Below are positions 23,539-32,534 of a stretch of 64,000 nt of DNA, in pieces; positions within the stretch are counted from its first letter, which is position 1; the number at the start of each line of letters is the position of its first letter. The notes under the pieces were generated by a model. The model had not been told where the DNA came from, did not search any database, and was given only the letters and a program-made list of their open reading frames with translations. The DNA is from JBKEDS01 sp047975545 (lineage in GTDB: Bacteria; Bacteroidota; Bacteroidia; Flavobacteriales; Flavobacteriaceae): contig JBKEDS010000012.1 in NCBI GenBank assembly GCA_047975545.1, forward strand, positions 1 to 64,000. Direction: 5' to 3'. A program made the translations under genes and the position numbers.

Positions 23539-25530
23539 TTATTTTGTTTTAAATTTTAATATTGAAAAAGAATACGATTCCAAGGACAAACTAACCTGTC
23601 CGTTTTTGTTTGTAACACCACGCTCTTCAGGACTTATTTTATCAGGCGATTCAAAAGTATTAACATCGTGCAACCGTTCGCTTTTAAGCAGTGTTAGCGT
23701 TCCTTTTTTATCGATTTTTTTGCCCAGCAAATTTATTTGAACATTTTGCGGGGTTTCAGCGGTATTAACTACTTTCACGATAACTTGTTTTGTGTTAACA
23801 TCGATAACTGCCGAAGCATATAAATTGCTTTGCCCAATGGGATTTTCACCATTAAGCTTAACCGAAATTAAATCGGTTCCCGCATTATTTGAAAATAATT
23901 TTTGTACTTGGTAATTGGCCGTTCCGTAGGATTGTAAATTATTAAACCAAATCATGTCGGGCGCCCACTGATAAGCATCTATATGTGCCATTAATGGCGC
24001 GTAAGAAGTCATAACAACTACATCGGCATTGCGCTCTAACCCCGTCATAAAAGCCGATTCGGACAAGGCGGCTTCCCAGTTGTTTTCCAAAAACCCATCC
24101 TTTATGTCTTTAGGGTGTGCGGCATACTCGCCCGCAAATACTTTTGGGCCTTTTCTGTTGTAATTATCGTAACGCCCTGCATTTTCCCTAAACCATTCGG
24201 GGTTTTTATAATAATGCTCGTCTACAATTTCGGCATTTATTTTTTTTAATTCTTCCCAGCCATACTCAAAATAATCGCCATCGGGAAAAGGTCCGCTGCC
24301 CGAAACGATAATAATATCGGGGTGCTTTTCTTTTATAGCTTTATCAAAAGCCTTATAACGCTCAATATAATCGGACCCCCATTGTTCATTGCCAATGCCA
24401 ATATATTTTAAGTTGAAGGGTGCGGGATGCCCCATATCGCTCCTAAGTTTACCCCAAGCCGTATTGGTATTACCATTGGCAAACTCGATTAAATCTAAGG
24501 CGTCCTGAATGTAAGGATCTAAATTGTCCATCGGGGCCAATTCCCCGGTGTTAAACTGGCAAGCCATACCGCAGCTTAAAATAGGCAGCGGCGTTGCCCC
24601 CAAGTCTTCGGACAACTGAAAATACTCGAAAAAGCCCAATCCGAAGCTTTGATAGTAATCAGGCGTTAACCTATGGGCAAACTCGGTATTCCATCGGTTT
24701 ATTAGTATTTCCCTATTTTCTAAAGCCCCAACCGTTTTTTTCCACTGGTAACGCCCTGCCAAGGTAGGGCCTTCGACTATACAGCCGCCCGGAAATCGCA
24801 AAAACCCGGGTTTTAAATCGTATAAAAGCTGAACCAAATCTTTGCGCAGGCCATTTTTCCTCCCTTTCCAAGTATCGACGGGAAATAACGAAATCATGTC
24901 CAAATCGATTTCGCCATTACCTTCAAAAGTTATTTTTAATTGTGCCTTGGCCTCGGTTTTTGTTGCCGTTATTTGGGTTGAATAGGCTTTCCAATCATTG
25001 GTATTTGGTTGGATTGTAGTTTCACCCAAAACGTTTTCTCCTTCATCTATAAATTGAAATTTAATGGTTTTTATCGTTCCTCTTTTATTTGAAGCAGATA
25101 CATATAAATTGTATACTTCATCTTTTTTAATGCCCATACCGCGAAAGCCTTCGTTTATAAGCTGGTAGCCGCTTTCGTTATTGATTTTAACCCTGCAAAA
25201 ATTGGTGTTGCCGGACGTATTGGTGTACTTTACCGATGTAGCCATACCGGAATCATGGTTAAGCGAATGCCTGTTGCTGTTGGGTTGCTTCCAACCCATT
25301 AGGGGATTTGCGGTAAACTCGAACGAACGGTTTTTAACCATTTCGGCATATAAACCGCCATCGGCAGCAAAATTGATATCCTCGAAAAAAATGCCGTACA
25401 TGGTCGGTTGGATTTTGGCTATGCTTTTGCCCATATCGACCTCTAAAGTGTTTGCTGTTTGTGCCTGGCCTATTAATCCGTTAAGCACAACCGCTAACCA
25501 AACAATTTTTGTTATGTTTTTATATTTCAT
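23539..25530 (-). CDS. GH51 alpha-L-arabinofuranosidase, long form
   Basis: Removes terminal alpha-L-arabinofuranose. The 663-residue protein has a signal peptide ending QAQ and an N-terminal GH51 segment (QPTMYGIFFEDINFAADGGL). A carbohydrate-binding-like insert sits at about 80-215. The (beta/alpha)8 core carries the acid/base Glu382 in YIGIGNEQWG and the nucleophile Glu468 in VFAGEYAAH. A beta-sandwich end closes it. It is one of two GH51 enzymes here; the other is shorter and lacks the insert, so they probably differ in substrate. Confidence 0.93.
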   Translation of the reverse strand: MKYKNITKIVWLAVVLNGLIGQAQTANTLEVDMGKSIAKIQPTMYGIFFEDINFAADGGLYAEMVKNRSFEFTANPLMGWKQPNSNRHSLNHDSGMATSVKYTNTSGNTNFCRVKINNESGYQLINEGFRGMGIKKDEVYNLYVSASNKRGTIKTIKFQFIDEGENVLGETTIQPNTNDWKAYSTQITATKTEAKAQLKITFEGNGEIDLDMISLFPVDTWKGRKNGLRKDLVQLLYDLKPGFLRFPGGCIVEGPTLAGRYQWKKTVGALENREILINRWNTEFAHRLTPDYYQSFGLGFFEYFQLSEDLGATPLPILSCGMACQFNTGELAPMDNLDPYIQDALDLIEFANGNTNTAWGKLRSDMGHPAPFNLKYIGIGNEQWGSDYIERYKAFDKAIKEKHPDIIIVSGSGPFPDGDYFEYGWEELKKINAEIVDEHYYKNPEWFRENAGRYDNYNRKGPKVFAGEYAAHPKDIKDGFLENNWEAALSESAFMTGLERNADVVVMTSYAPLMAHIDAYQWAPDMIWFNNLQSYGTANYQVQKLFSNNAGTDLISVKLNGENPIGQSNLYASAVIDVNTKQVIVKVVNTAETPQNVQINLLGKKIDKKGTLTLLKSERLHDVNTFESPDKISPEERGVTNKNGQVSLSLESYSFSILKFKTK

Positions 25531-25549
25531 CCGCTGAATATTTAAAATG

Positions 25550-26500
25550 TTAATAAAACTCGAAAAGCGGTTTTCCGTTATCGTTAAACGTTACTTCCAT
25601 AGCCCTTACGTGCCGATTAGGATCGTATAACGGGTCGCCTTCAATGTTTTCGTAATCCCTGGCATGGTAAATGCACAAAGGGGTTTTGTTGTCTTCGGCT
25701 ACCGTAAAACTATTATGCCCGGGACCGTAAATGCCTTTTATATAATCGGTTTTTAATACCGGATACCTTGATTTTTTCCAGGAATTTCTATTTAACAAAT
25801 CGGTATTTTCATCGGCCTCCATAAGCCCCATACAATAACAAGCACCCGTAGCACTTGCCGAAAAGGTAATGTAAATTTTGCCTTTGCTTTTAATAACGGC
25901 GGGACCTTCGTTTACCCAAAATCCGATACGTTCCCATTGGTAATCGGGCGTAGTTAGCATAAATTGCGGTGTTTTCAGCTTTATTGGCGATTCCATTTCG
26001 GCTAAATACAAATTGGATGCTGCAAATTGCCCACCTGTTTTTTCGGCCCAACAGAAATAGCGTTTCCCTTTGTTTTCGAAAACGGTTCCGTCTAAAGAAA
26101 AATCGATAAAGGTTTTTTCATCGCCGTTGGCTGCTTGCATTTGTCCGAGTTCTACCCAGTCGTTTTTTAGCGGGTCTTGGCCTTTACATTCCAAAACATA
26201 GGGTCTTAATTTCCAAATATCATCCGCTTGGCTTGCCGCAAAATATATGAACCACTTTCCGTCGAGATAATGGATTTCGGGCGCCCATACATGCTGGCTC
26301 ATAGGTCCACTTTCGTGTTTATACCATATATTAAATGTTTGGGCATCCTGCAAGCCTGCAATGGTTTTGGCCTTTCTAAGCTCGATACAATCGTAAGACG
26401 GCACGGAACCCGTAAAATAGTAATAGCCATCGGTATGCTTATAAATAAACGGGTCGGCACGTTGTTTTACAATGGGTTGGTTTGTTCTAACAAAATTCAT
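25550..26500 (-). CDS. GH43 family glycosidase without signal peptide
   Basis: A five-bladed beta-propeller of the arabinofuranosidase/xylosidase GH43 family. The three acidic residues can be placed: Asp16 (KQRADPFIY), Asp133 (FIDFSLDGTVF) and Glu198 (WVNEGPAVI). Blade motifs include WAPEIHYLDGKWFIYF. No signal peptide is seen from the ATG at 26500, so it is probably cytoplasmic, unlike the two other GH43 enzymes of this locus. It follows the symporter gene by 1 bp, which suggests that it cleaves imported oligosaccharides. Confidence 0.88.
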   Translation of the reverse strand: MNFVRTNQPIVKQRADPFIYKHTDGYYYFTGSVPSYDCIELRKAKTIAGLQDAQTFNIWYKHESGPMSQHVWAPEIHYLDGKWFIYFAASQADDIWKLRPYVLECKGQDPLKNDWVELGQMQAANGDEKTFIDFSLDGTVFENKGKRYFCWAEKTGGQFAASNLYLAEMESPIKLKTPQFMLTTPDYQWERIGFWVNEGPAVIKSKGKIYITFSASATGACYCMGLMEADENTDLLNRNSWKKSRYPVLKTDYIKGIYGPGHNSFTVAEDNKTPLCIYHARDYENIEGDPLYDPNRHVRAMEVTFNDNGKPLFEFY

Positions 26501-26501
26501 C

Positions 26502-27845
26502 TTATATATTCAGTTTTGTTTTTATGGTTTGGTAATAAGTATCGGTAATTTTATAACGAAACATAAGCCCGCCCATAGTAACATGAAATATACCGGGAAT
26601 CACGGTTAACATAAGAGCTATACCCCAAAGGGCGTATTCACTTTGGGTTTCGGCTTTTGGTACATATTCGAAAAAATCCAACAAATAGCCCACGGCAGCT
26701 CCGGCGATACCCATTCCCAGCTTTTGGGCAAAGGAAATCCCTCCAAAGGACAAGCCCGAAACCCGTTGACCGAATTTTGCGTGGCCATAATCGACCGCTT
26801 CGGCGATGGCCGACCAAAATACAGGTGCATGTAAATCGACCACAAATGATAGAATAAAATACAAGATGTAGGCAACAACCAAATCGCCAGGCCGCACCAC
26901 TAATAACATAATTAAGCTAATTACACCAACGGCAAGCTGTGTCCATTTAAAAAGTTTTACCTTGCAATACCGTTTAGTAATTAATGTGGAAACCGGCATG
27001 GCCAAAATAGCAGCAACAACACCTGTTGCCATAAATGAGGATTGCACCCCGGCATCGCCACCAAGAAAGTACTTTGCATAAAAAATAGCTACCGAATTGC
27101 GAATAACGTAACCTACGGTTCCAAAAAAACAAACGCCAAACAATAGGGTCCACTGTCCGTTTTTTAACAATAATTGAAACTGTTCTTTTAAAGGCTTATT
27201 TTCCACCTTGTGCTCCACACGTTCTTTGGTGGTAAAAAAGCAAAACAACAATAATATTGTTCCGAGAAGCGCCATTACCCCCATAGCGAGCTGGTAGCCC
27301 CTGGCAATATCGGTTTTGCCCCATTTTTCGGCTAAAATTGGCACAACAATAGATACCAAAAAGGCTGCTATTTTAGCAAAAAACAATCGATATCCGTTGG
27401 CCGACAACCGTTCCTGTGGGTCGCTGGTAAGTACCCCGATTAGCGATATGTACGGAATAGTTACCGAGGTAAACATAATGGTTACAAAAATGTAGGTAAC
27501 GTAGGCATAAACCATTTTTCCTGCATAATCGAACTCCGGTGTGGTAAAGGTTAAAAATACGGAAAGCCCGAAAGGCACCGACAAAAACAAGAAATAGTGC
27601 CTGTAACGCCCCCATCTTGTTGTAACTTTATCGGTTATCATACCCATTAACGGGTCGGTTACGGCATCGATAAACCTAACCAATAAAAACAGCAAAGCCA
27701 TGTCCTTGGGTTTTAATCCAAACACATCGGTATAAAAAAACGTAATGATAAGGAACATGGATGATATTACCACGTTAATTGCAGCATCGCCGGAGCCATA
27801 TCCTATTTTTTCGAGTATGCTTAATTTTTGATTTTCAGGTTTCAT
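26502..27845 (-). CDS. GPH-family sugar:cation symporter
   Basis: The 447-residue, 12-helix permease belongs to the glycoside-pentoside-hexuronide group of the major facilitator superfamily. It has the N-terminal KIGYGSGDAA motif, FIDAVTDPLMGMITDKVTTRWGRYRHY at the first cytoplasmic loop, and SDPQERLSANGYR later. Such carriers import arabino- or xylo-oligosaccharides with sodium or protons. Its position between GH127 and the signal-less GH43 gene points to arabinose-containing oligosaccharides. Confidence 0.9.
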   Translation of the reverse strand: MKPENQKLSILEKIGYGSGDAAINVVISSMFLIITFFYTDVFGLKPKDMALLFLLVRFIDAVTDPLMGMITDKVTTRWGRYRHYFLFLSVPFGLSVFLTFTTPEFDYAGKMVYAYVTYIFVTIMFTSVTIPYISLIGVLTSDPQERLSANGYRLFFAKIAAFLVSIVVPILAEKWGKTDIARGYQLAMGVMALLGTILLLFCFFTTKERVEHKVENKPLKEQFQLLLKNGQWTLLFGVCFFGTVGYVIRNSVAIFYAKYFLGGDAGVQSSFMATGVVAAILAMPVSTLITKRYCKVKLFKWTQLAVGVISLIMLLVVRPGDLVVAYILYFILSFVVDLHAPVFWSAIAEAVDYGHAKFGQRVSGLSFGGISFAQKLGMGIAGAAVGYLLDFFEYVPKAETQSEYALWGIALMLTVIPGIFHVTMGGLMFRYKITDTYYQTIKTKLNI

Positions 27846-27848
27846 AAG

Positions 27849-29816
27849 TTAGTATGCTGTGTTAATGATTTCGGGAAGCCAAACCTTCATTTTGTTTACG
27901 CCGCGGTTGGACCAAGCATAATACGGTATGGCTTTTAATTTATCGTTTGAGAGTGTATTTACGCCTTCTAAAATCGGTTCTTTTTTAACGGTAAAGGTTT
28001 CTGAGGCAGAAAGCGAAATACTGTCGATATTGGGATTATCAACTTCTTCAACAGCATATACCAACGGGCCATATTCTAAAGCTAATTTCCCCCTGTTGTC
28101 CTCTATATTTTCGTTGGCCTTTACCGTTCTTACTTCCATAGGAAAGTGAAGTTGAACGGCATCACCCGCTTTCCATTGCCGTTTTACCTCAAAATAACCG
28201 TCATTAACAGCCGTTTCTATCTTTTCGCCATTAATATTTATTGAAGGTTGTGCGGTTAAAGTGTTAACATAGGTATATAAATTACTTGGCAGCACCTGGT
28301 TTCGGCTCCACCCCGGAATCCTGAATTTCACGGCAATTTCCGAAGGACTTTCAATAGTCATGTTTACCATCCCGTTCCAAGGATACGATGTTTCTTGGGA
28401 CATTTTTATTTTTTCGCCATTTACATCTATTTCGGCATGATTTGAAGCGTATAAATTAACATAAACAGTTTTGTTGGCTTTTGAATACACCAACCCCGGA
28501 ATTGAAGGTATAAAACGGATGACATTGGTGGGGCAGCACGAGCAATCGAACCATGCCTGACGGGTACACGAGCCTCGGTTTGATTTGTAAACCCCATCGG
28601 ACTCCAAGGCATTTGGGTAAAAGAAATTTGTGCCGTCCAAGGACAATCCTGAAATTAACCCGTTGTACAAGGTACGTTCTATAATATCGAAATACTTTAC
28701 ATCGCCGTGCATATTGTGCAGTCGGTGGTTCCAGTACACATCGCCAATGGCGGCACAGGTTTCGTTATAAGCCGTAAGATTGGGCAGTTCGTAATTTTCG
28801 CCAAAAGCTTCGCCATCGTGTTTGGCACCAATACCCCCGGTAAGGTACATTTTTTTACCTACCATATTATTCCACAGTTTATTAACCGCCGAGGCATACA
28901 AGCTATCGTGCTGAATAGCGGCAATATCGGTCATGGCGGCATACATATATACTGCCCTAACGGCATGCCCAACCACCTTGTCCTGCTGCACAACAGGGAT
29001 ATGGTCTTGCGAGTAGGCACCAAATAGCTTATGGTTATTGGGGTTACCGCGGTTATCCAAAAAATATTTTGCCAGCGTAAGGTAATCTTGCGTCCCTGTA
29101 ATTTGGTACAATTTTATTAAGCCCGTTTCTATAATTTGATGCCCGGGAACGGCCGAAATTTTATGTTCACCGTCGCCAAAAGTTTTCACCATTAGGTTGG
29201 CATTTTTTAGGGCTATGTCCAAAAAATTACGTTTTCCTGTGGCTTTGTAATGTACGGCCGCAGCTTCGTACAAATGGCCCGCATTGTAAAGCTCGTGGCT
29301 CATGAACAAGGATTCCCAACGTTTTCCTTCCTTTACTTCGACCCAAGACGCCGATGGTTTCGCGGGATTTATGGTTCGCCAAGTGGTTAGGTAACCGTCG
29401 GGTTCCTGACCTACTTTTATAATCACTATCAGGGAATCCAGTACTTTTTCCAGTTCTGGATTGGGTGCACTGATTAACGAATTTGATGCGCCTTCAATTA
29501 TTTTGTATACATCGGTATCGTCAAACGGCATTTCGCCTTTTACTTCGCCTTCCATTTGGCCGCCCGCAATTAAAAAATTATCCAACCGTCCTTCTTCTTC
29601 GCATTTGGCAATGGCGTACTCGATGGTTTTTTCCTGTACCCGCTTTATAATTGGCAGCCAAAACGCATCGGTTACTTTAACATGTTGGATATCTACCGGT
29701 TCAATTTGATAGCCTGTTTTTGGCTCTTCGGTTTTAATTGATTCTTTTTTACCGTTTTTGCAGTTGAATACTACTAAAACAAAAATCGCAAATAAGGTGT
29801 TTTTTAATGTTTTCAT
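27849..29816 (-). CDS. GH127 beta-L-arabinofuranosidase
   Basis: Hydrolyses beta-1,2- or other beta-linked L-arabinofuranose with a zinc-bound cysteine nucleophile. The cysteine and glutamate pattern of HypBA1 is kept. Glu336 (GEAFG) lies 16 residues before Glu352 in NETCAAIG, which also holds Cys354; Cys427 and Cys428 are in FDCSCCPTNVIR. The spacing matches the catalytic and metal ligands of that enzyme. Cys19 follows VLVVFN and gives a lipoprotein signal. At 655 residues it is typical for the former DUF1680 family. Confidence 0.92.
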   Translation of the reverse strand: MKTLKNTLFAIFVLVVFNCKNGKKESIKTEEPKTGYQIEPVDIQHVKVTDAFWLPIIKRVQEKTIEYAIAKCEEEGRLDNFLIAGGQMEGEVKGEMPFDDTDVYKIIEGASNSLISAPNPELEKVLDSLIVIIKVGQEPDGYLTTWRTINPAKPSASWVEVKEGKRWESLFMSHELYNAGHLYEAAAVHYKATGKRNFLDIALKNANLMVKTFGDGEHKISAVPGHQIIETGLIKLYQITGTQDYLTLAKYFLDNRGNPNNHKLFGAYSQDHIPVVQQDKVVGHAVRAVYMYAAMTDIAAIQHDSLYASAVNKLWNNMVGKKMYLTGGIGAKHDGEAFGENYELPNLTAYNETCAAIGDVYWNHRLHNMHGDVKYFDIIERTLYNGLISGLSLDGTNFFYPNALESDGVYKSNRGSCTRQAWFDCSCCPTNVIRFIPSIPGLVYSKANKTVYVNLYASNHAEIDVNGEKIKMSQETSYPWNGMVNMTIESPSEIAVKFRIPGWSRNQVLPSNLYTYVNTLTAQPSININGEKIETAVNDGYFEVKRQWKAGDAVQLHFPMEVRTVKANENIEDNRGKLALEYGPLVYAVEEVDNPNIDSISLSASETFTVKKEPILEGVNTLSNDKLKAIPYYAWSNRGVNKMKVWLPEIINTAY

Positions 29817-29861
29817 TTAATTAATTTTGTTAGCGCTACATCGATTTTGAAGTTTTATATA

Positions 29862-29910
29862 GAGATTGCTTCGTCGTCGTACTTCATCCTCAGCAATGAC
29901 ACATTGCAAC
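29862..29910. repeat. Left half of the palindromic repeat, inside the arabinan locus
   Basis: GAGATTGCTTCGTCGTCGTA starts a partial copy of the 70-bp family, which ends after CAATGACACATTGCAAC. The right arm is missing. It lies in the 144-bp gap between the GH127 and GH43 genes, the largest gap in the glycosidase series; the rest of that gap is AT-rich. Confidence 0.65.
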
Positions 29911-29960
29911 AGCTAAGGCCAAACGGGCTTAATTTCTTCTACCAATTACCTGTTTTTGGC

Positions 29961-30947
29961 TTATTTCATAGGTTCAACAGTTGGCCACCCCTCTACCCAA
30001 GTTATTTCTTTTACAATTAGTTTGGGCAAACCTTTGTCGGCTGCGTCGTAACCGTGCATAAACGCATAATCCTTACCGTTAAAGGTAAACACGCTGTTAT
30101 GCCCAACACCGTACCAGTTTTTGTTGCCCTCGATAACCAAACTTCCGCCACCTTGGTTAAGCGGTTTTTCTGTTTTATCGATATAAGGCCCTGCTACGGT
30201 TTTTGAACGCCCAACTACGAGTTTGTACGTGCTGTTTTCGCCGCGGCAACAATAATCCCATGACAAGAACTGATAATAATAATCGTCTTTCTTAAAAATG
30301 AAAGGGCCTTCGAGAGCTGCATTTCCGGCGTTACCATCTTCATATTGAAAACTGCGCTCGCGCCGTGCAATGGTGTGCCATTTTTCAGGCTGTGCTATTT
30401 CTTTTAGGTTATTATTCATTTTTACCATTTTTAATCCGTGCCAAAACGAGCCGAATGCCATCCAAGGCGTTCCGTTTTCGTCGAAAATTAAATTAGGGTC
30501 TATGGCGTTCCACGAATCACGATTGGGTACGGATTGAATAACAATTCCTTGGTCCTTCCATTTATAGTTACCGTCATTCGGGTTTAAGGTTTGGTTTGTT
30601 ACCAAGCCAATGGCCGATGTATTTTTACCAAAAGCCGATATGGAATAGTACAAATAATACGTGCCGTTATGCCGTGTAATGTCCGGTGCCCAAATGTGGC
30701 CATTAAATTTTGGCACCACGCTGTTAGCCCATACGGGACTTTCGGCAAATACGGGATTGGCTTTTTGCCAAGTTTTTAAATCTTTCGAGGTAAAACTTGT
30801 AATACCCGGCCCCGTGCAAAACAGGTAATAGGTATCGCCCTGTTTGGCCACAACGGGATCGTGCGTAATAGGCTTATTGGTTTGGGCATGGGCAAGTATG
30901 GCTATTAAAAACACCAATTGTGCTATACTATACTTTAATCGCTTCAT
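29961..30947 (-). CDS. GH43 endo-alpha-1,5-L-arabinanase-like enzyme
   Basis: The 328-residue secreted protein (signal to AHAQ) shows the arabinanase pattern: Asp30 in ITHDPVVAKQGDTYY, Asp150 in NAIDPNLIFDENG, Glu213 in AALEGPFIF and the motif FNGHIWAPDI. It should cut internal alpha-1,5-arabinan bonds in the periplasm or outside. Its stop is 13 bp past the annotated palindrome gap, and it is preceded by the larger GH43 lipoprotein only 3 bp away. Confidence 0.9.
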   Translation of the reverse strand: MKRLKYSIAQLVFLIAILAHAQTNKPITHDPVVAKQGDTYYLFCTGPGITSFTSKDLKTWQKANPVFAESPVWANSVVPKFNGHIWAPDITRHNGTYYLYYSISAFGKNTSAIGLVTNQTLNPNDGNYKWKDQGIVIQSVPNRDSWNAIDPNLIFDENGTPWMAFGSFWHGLKMVKMNNNLKEIAQPEKWHTIARRERSFQYEDGNAGNAALEGPFIFKKDDYYYQFLSWDYCCRGENSTYKLVVGRSKTVAGPYIDKTEKPLNQGGGSLVIEGNKNWYGVGHNSVFTFNGKDYAFMHGYDAADKGLPKLIVKEITWVEGWPTVEPMK

Positions 30948-30950
30948 TTC

Positions 30951-32534
30951 TTAATCTTTTTTACCCCAAACAGGCCTACCATTTGCCGTTAAGCCCGAGT
31001 ATGTTAAGGTTACGTTTCGGGTTGCTGCTTCCCAATTCCACGAATTAAAAAGCTTACACTCACTTCCGTTAACCAATAGTGTTTTTGTATTGGTATTTAA
31101 CTGCCATGTGCCTGTTACGCCACCGCTTAATGTGCCATCGCTATTAAAGGTAACGTTAACAGCAGTTTGCATAACCCGATACTGGTATTCCATGGTTATT
31201 TGCTGCCAAGTGCCCACGATATCGGCTTCGGTTATTTCTGTTTCGGGTATACCCGCATAACGTTCGGGTGCCACCACAGGCCAACCATCGGAGGTCCACT
31301 CCAATTTCCTAACATGTCCCATCATTACTGCATTGGAAACATTTATACCCGAAACGCCTTCGGGCAATCTGGCCTGCGAGGCAAAATACCATTTTTGGGA
31401 TTCGTTATCTTGAAAAACCGAACAATGGGAAATACCCACCCAGCCCGTATGGTTGTTAAATTGATAAGGATGCGTTATCATGGGCCAACATTCGGCGCCT
31501 TCGGAAACATTTTGTCCGTCCATACCGTAATAAGGCCCCAATATATTTGTTGAACGTGCTACCCTGGTGTTATATGCTACCGATAATTCGTCGTAAGCCA
31601 AGAACAAATAGTAATAGCCCGTGTCGGGATTGTAAATAACTTCGGCACCTTCGGTTGCTTGCCATCGGTTTGTGTTTATATTGCCACGCCCCGCTATTCT
31701 TATTCCGTAATCTTCTGTTGTGTTTAACTGAAACGGTTTTCCTGAAGCTGGGTCTATTTGTATGGCCGCTATTCCGGTCATCCAAGAGCCGTAAACCAAC
31801 CAATGTTCTCCTTGTCCTGTTTGGATATAGCTGGGGTCTATCCCGTTAAATTTGTAGTACGAACTCCAATCGTTACAGTCGTTTCGATAATAATCTTCTA
31901 CGCCATCAGGAATTGAACAAACTACCATACCTTTATCCTGCCAACTATTTGTGGCCAAATCAGTTGTTTCCATCATGCCAATGTAAGGACGCTCGCCCCA
32001 AGAGGCACAACCATCGGTTCCTGTTATAAGTTCGTTTACTACCAAACTATAATACATCCTATATACCGAACCTACCTGGCGAACACAAGGTGCCCAATAC
32101 CCATAATTTGGATTTGTTATTTCGGCCAAGCCCATACGCAGTCTATTGGCGTTCATAGAATCTTTAACCCATGTAGGGGGCGTATCCATTGTGCTTCCCA
32201 TATAATCCCAGTTTACCAAATCGGTTGAACGCCTGGCATGGAAGTGGCCATGCCCCTCGTGCGCATTGCCATAGGACGCATCGGTTTGGTACATATAGTA
32301 ATAATCACCTTGTTTAATAACCGAGGGGTCGTGTACATTGGCTAAATTCCATTCTTCTCTGTTTTCCCAAGCCGCAATGGGCGTGTAATTATCGGCATAA
32401 GTTGGCCCTTCAAACGTTTCCTCTGTTTCGTTAGGGTCGTATTCGTCCACTACCTTAATATTGTCGTCTTGCCCACAACCAAAAAACGTTGCTATTAAAA
32501 GTAGTAGTATTATTTTTTTTAGTTCCATATTCAT
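30951..32534 (-). CDS. GH43 endo-arabinanase-like lipoprotein with C-terminal domain
   Basis: Starts with a lipoprotein signal (LLLLIATFFGC, Cys20), so it is probably displayed at the cell surface. The catalytic propeller begins NVHDPSVIKQGDYYYMY (Asp69) and continues through FNGIDPSYIQ and ATEGAEVIYNPDTG (acid). After about residue 430 a beta-rich C-terminal domain begins (VGTWQQITMEYQYRVMQ), like the accessory domain of extracellular arabinanases such as AbnB. It overlaps the upstream GH51 gene by 4 bp (ATGA). Confidence 0.88.
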   Translation of the reverse strand: MNMELKKIILLLLIATFFGCGQDDNIKVVDEYDPNETEETFEGPTYADNYTPIAAWENREEWNLANVHDPSVIKQGDYYYMYQTDASYGNAHEGHGHFHARRSTDLVNWDYMGSTMDTPPTWVKDSMNANRLRMGLAEITNPNYGYWAPCVRQVGSVYRMYYSLVVNELITGTDGCASWGERPYIGMMETTDLATNSWQDKGMVVCSIPDGVEDYYRNDCNDWSSYYKFNGIDPSYIQTGQGEHWLVYGSWMTGIAAIQIDPASGKPFQLNTTEDYGIRIAGRGNINTNRWQATEGAEVIYNPDTGYYYLFLAYDELSVAYNTRVARSTNILGPYYGMDGQNVSEGAECWPMITHPYQFNNHTGWVGISHCSVFQDNESQKWYFASQARLPEGVSGINVSNAVMMGHVRKLEWTSDGWPVVAPERYAGIPETEITEADIVGTWQQITMEYQYRVMQTAVNVTFNSDGTLSGGVTGTWQLNTNTKTLLVNGSECKLFNSWNWEAATRNVTLTYSGLTANGRPVWGKKD

